The position numbers and the translations under genes are program-made. Of a DNA stretch of 6,370 nucleotides, positions 4,638-6,370 are shown one piece after another (the first letter of the stretch is position 1; every line of letters begins with the position of its first letter). Where the stretch lies: assembly GCA_050012355.1 (NCBI GenBank), contig JBEKHI010000454.1, forward strand, positions 1 through 6,370, written 5' to 3'. This stretch comes from JBEKHI01 sp050012355. Lineage in GTDB: Bacteria; Actinomycetota; Actinomycetes; Streptosporangiales; Streptosporangiaceae. The notes under the pieces were generated by a model, which was given only the letters and a program-made list of their open reading frames with translations, was not told the DNA's origin and searched no databases.

Positions 4638-5486
4638 ATGGCCACAGTTCTCCATCCGGGCCGCCTTTCTCCCACCCGGCCGGTCCCCACGTCCATCGTC
4701 CGCCCCGAATACGTGGGCAAAAAACGCCCGAAACTTGGCGAACCGGACGTCCAGGATGCCGAGACCATCGCCCGGATGCGGGTCGCGGGCAAGCTCGCCG
4801 CGCAGGCGCTGGAGGAGGTCGGCCGAGCGGTCAAGCCCGGAGCGACGACCGACTACCTGGATCAGGTCGGTCACGACTTCCTCATCGCCCACGGGGCCTA
4901 CCCGTCGCCGCTCGGCTACCGCGGCTACCCCAAGTCACTGTGCACCTCGCTCAACGAGGTGATCTGCCACGGCATCCCCGACGACACGGTGATCGCCGAC
5001 GGCGACATCGTCAACGTGGACATCACCGGCTTCATCGGCGGCGTGCACGGGGACACCAACGCGACGTTCCTGGCTGGCGACGTCGACGAGGAGTCCCGGC
5101 TGCTCGTCGAGCGCACCCACGAGGCGATGATGCGCGGCATCCGCGCGGTCGCCCCGGGCAGGCCACTGAACGCGATCGGCCGGGTCATCGAGTCCTACGC
5201 CAAGCGGTTCGGCTACGGCGTGGTACGTGATTTCACCGGGCACGGCATCGGCAAGACGTTCCACTCCGGCCTGATCGTGGCGCACTACGACGACCCGTCC
5301 AATCACGTGGTGATGGAACCGGGCATGACGTTCACCATCGAGCCCATGCTCACCCTCGGCACCATCGACTACGACGTCTGGCCAGACGGCTGGACCGCGG
5401 TGACCAAGGACCACCAGCGCACCGCTCAGTTCGAGCACACGATCCTGGTCACCGACGATGGCTACGAGATCCTGACCCTCCCGTAG
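4638..5486 (+). CDS. map: Type I methionine aminopeptidase, extended (type Ic-like)
   Basis: Cytoplasmic metalloenzyme that removes the initiator methionine from new proteins, after deformylation. The 282-residue product aligns throughout with mycobacterial MetAP1c (285 residues). The N-terminal extension has LSPTRPVPTSIVRPEYVGK (10-28), including the PxxP-type segment noted in the mycobacterial enzyme and proposed there to contact the ribosome. By alignment the five metal ligands are D128 (NVDIT), D139 (HGDTN), H202 (TGHGIG), E235 (TIEPM) and E266 (FEHT); the active-site histidines H111 (ICHGIP) and H209 (FHSG) are also present. All catalytic residues are intact. The family ending EILT is present, so TAG at 5484 is the natural end. 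Start ATG 4638 fits the family length and the candidate leaderless promoter. Divergent from the YbjQ operon; directly followed, in the same frame, by the thioesterase gene. Actinomycetes commonly carry more than one map; this one is the extended form (often named mapB in mycobacteria). Confidence 0.96.
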   Translation: MATVLHPGRLSPTRPVPTSIVRPEYVGKKRPKLGEPDVQDAETIARMRVAGKLAAQALEEVGRAVKPGATTDYLDQVGHDFLIAHGAYPSPLGYRGYPKSLCTSLNEVICHGIPDDTVIADGDIVNVDITGFIGGVHGDTNATFLAGDVDEESRLLVERTHEAMMRGIRAVAPGRPLNAIGRVIESYAKRFGYGVVRDFTGHGIGKTFHSGLIVAHYDDPSNHVVMEPGMTFTIEPMLTLGTIDYDVWPDGWTAVTKDHQRTAQFEHTILVTDDGYEILTLP

Positions 5487-6050
5487 ATGTTCGCCTTCGA
5501 TAGCGACACCACGAACGTCACCGCGCTGTCCGACCGGTGGAACGCCCTGGCAGGCGTCAACGGCGGTTTCATGCTGGCGGTCTGCCTGCGCGAACTCGGC
5601 CAGGTCATGCCGTTCCCCGACCCGCTGGTGGTCTCCGGCTTCTTCCTGCGCCCAGGGACACCCGGCCCCGCGACCGTGTCGTCGGCGGTGCTCCGCGCCG
5701 GCAAGACGACGGCCTTCGGCCAGGCGGTGCTTTCCCAGGGCGAGCGGGAGATCGTGCGGGCCACCGCCGCGTTCACCACGCTTAACGACGAGCCCGCCTC
5801 ATTCACCGACCTGAAGCCGCCCTCCCTGCCGCCGCCCGACGAGTGCGTCGGCCCGCCGACGGGCGACCTGCCAGGTGTCACGATCGCCGACCGGGTCGAG
5901 TACCGGGTGCCGACGCTGCCCGGCTGGCTGGCCTGCCGCACGTACACCCGCTACGTGGCAGGCGGCTACCACGAAGAGGACTTCGAGATCTGGGATTCCT
6001 CCGGCGCTCTGGTCGCCCAGTCCCGCCAGCTGGCCCTCGTCCTCAAGTAG
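5487..6050 (+). CDS. Short TesB/hotdog-type thioesterase family protein
   Basis: 187 residues resembling the thioesterase family of TesB-like double hotdog proteins, which hydrolyse acyl-CoA thioesters. The first hotdog spans about 1-100: LSDRWNALAGVNGGFMLAVCLREL (14-37), the N-G-G-F/Y-x-L helix start, then DPLVVSGFFLRPGTPGPATVSSAVLRAGKTTAFGQAVLSQGEREIVRATAAF (45-96). A Pro-rich linker follows (110-131). The second hotdog looks incomplete: DRVEYRVP (135-142) is joined almost directly to TLPGWLACRTYTRYVAGGYHEEDFEIWDSSGALVAQSRQLAL (143-184), whereas typical relatives are about 260-285 residues with a central helix here. The C-terminal 'DSSG.LVAQSRQLA' is a hallmark of the family. No signal peptide. 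ATG 5487 follows the map stop with no gap and no Shine-Dalgarno, so translation probably depends on termination-reinitiation. The substrate is unknown, and activity is uncertain given the shortened second half. Confidence 0.8.
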   Translation: MFAFDSDTTNVTALSDRWNALAGVNGGFMLAVCLRELGQVMPFPDPLVVSGFFLRPGTPGPATVSSAVLRAGKTTAFGQAVLSQGEREIVRATAAFTTLNDEPASFTDLKPPSLPPPDECVGPPTGDLPGVTIADRVEYRVPTLPGWLACRTYTRYVAGGYHEEDFEIWDSSGALVAQSRQLALVLK

Positions 6051-6070
6051 CGCTCTGAGACACTAGGGCC

Positions 6071-6370
6071 ATGATCGAGGCCGTGGTATTCGACTGTGAC
6101 GGGGTGCTGATCGACTCCGAGCCGGTCTGGGAGGATGTCAGACGCGCCGTGGTCGCTGAGTACGGCGGCCAGTGGAAGCCAGACGCCCAGGACCGGATGA
6201 TGGGCATGTCCACCCGCGAGTGGTCGGAGTACCTCAGCGATGACCTCGGCGTGAACCTGTCGCCGGATGAGGTCGCGTCGGTGGTCGTGGACCGGATGGC
6301 CGCGCGGTACCGCGAGCGGCTGCCGTGGCTGCCCGGCGCCGTCGAGGCGGTCCGCGGGCTCGCGGCCCGC
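6071..6370 (+). CDS. HAD-superfamily hydrolase (subfamily IA, beta-phosphoglucomutase-like), partial (C-terminus beyond right edge)
   Basis: The first 100 codons are present and open to the end. Motif I, V-V-F-D-C-D-G-V-L-I-D-S-E (5-17), gives the nucleophile D8 and the acid/base D10 of the haloacid dehalogenase superfamily. The following alpha-helical cap (about 18-85, with W..V and MMGMSTREW at 43-51) and the L-P-W-L-P-G-A-V-E-A-V-R-G-L (84-97) link match subfamily IA phosphatases and beta-phosphoglucomutase-like proteins. Later motifs (S/T, K, DD) are outside the window. The 'D-G-V-L-I-D-S-E' with a cap suits small sugar phosphates, but the substrate cannot be named. The ATG follows the thioesterase stop by 20 bp. 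The upstream AGGG (6065-6068) is only two bases from the ATG, so the ribosome binding site is weak (GAGA at 6057-6060 is the alternative). Probably in the map-thioesterase operon. Confidence 0.9.
   Translation, partial: MIEAVVFDCDGVLIDSEPVWEDVRRAVVAEYGGQWKPDAQDRMMGMSTREWSEYLSDDLGVNLSPDEVASVVVDRMAARYRERLPWLPGAVEAVRGLAAR

Noticed and set aside
4616..5230. 204-codon Arg/Pro/His-rich frame overlapping map
   Set aside because: Shadow of map in another plus-strand frame; no domain pattern, while map is intact.
1..6370. CRISPR arrays, tRNA/rRNA, insertion sequences, phage or toxin-antitoxin genes
   Set aside because: No repeat-spacer structure, transposase or integrase motifs, terminal repeats or RNA-gene patterns were seen, and composition is uniform across the window.

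Overview
This window looks like chromosomal DNA from a high-GC actinomycete. Evidence: strong G/C preference at third codon positions, GTG starts, a coenzyme F420:NADP oxidoreductase, a PanB, and a methionine aminopeptidase with the proline-rich N-terminal extension seen in the mycobacterial type Ic enzyme. Genus cannot be assigned by eye. I see no insertion sequence, phage gene, CRISPR array, tRNA or rRNA. The layout is compact, mostly housekeeping, with almost no intergenic DNA.

Layout from left to right. (1) 1-471, minus: N-terminal part of a serine beta-lactamase-like hydrolase running off the left edge. (2) 472-555: divergent control region with a 7+6+7 bp inverted repeat at its left end and a candidate extended -10 promoter for panB. 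(3) 556-1353, plus: panB, ketopantoate hydroxymethyltransferase (pantothenate/CoA synthesis). (4) 1359-2006, minus: F420:NADP oxidoreductase, convergent with panB with a 5 bp gap. (5) 2069-2668, plus: conserved-looking protein of unknown function with a sugar-isomerase (SIS)-like pattern, divergent from the reductase. (6) 2683-4623, minus: a three-gene operon of a 64-residue small protein followed by two paralogous proteins, each made of two YbjQ/UPF0145-like domains. (7) 4638-end, plus: map (methionine aminopeptidase), a short TesB/hotdog-type thioesterase, and the N-terminal third or half of a HAD phosphatase/mutase running off the right edge.

Links between genes: map, thioesterase and HAD genes are packed as an operon; the map stop TAG is followed immediately by the thioesterase ATG in the same reading frame. 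The small-protein/YbjQ operon and map start head to head only 14 bp apart, so each promoter must lie in or next to the other's coding sequence, and map looks leaderless. The two convergent pairs (panB/F420 reductase; SIS-like/YbjQ operon) leave 5 and 14 bp between stops with no convincing terminator.

The least ordinary part is 2683-4623: four YbjQ-like repeats in two genes. Similarity between corresponding domains (first with first, second with second) suggests a domain duplication followed by a gene duplication. Both proteins also share a short C-terminal LSLD tail. No function can be assigned to this locus from sequence alone.
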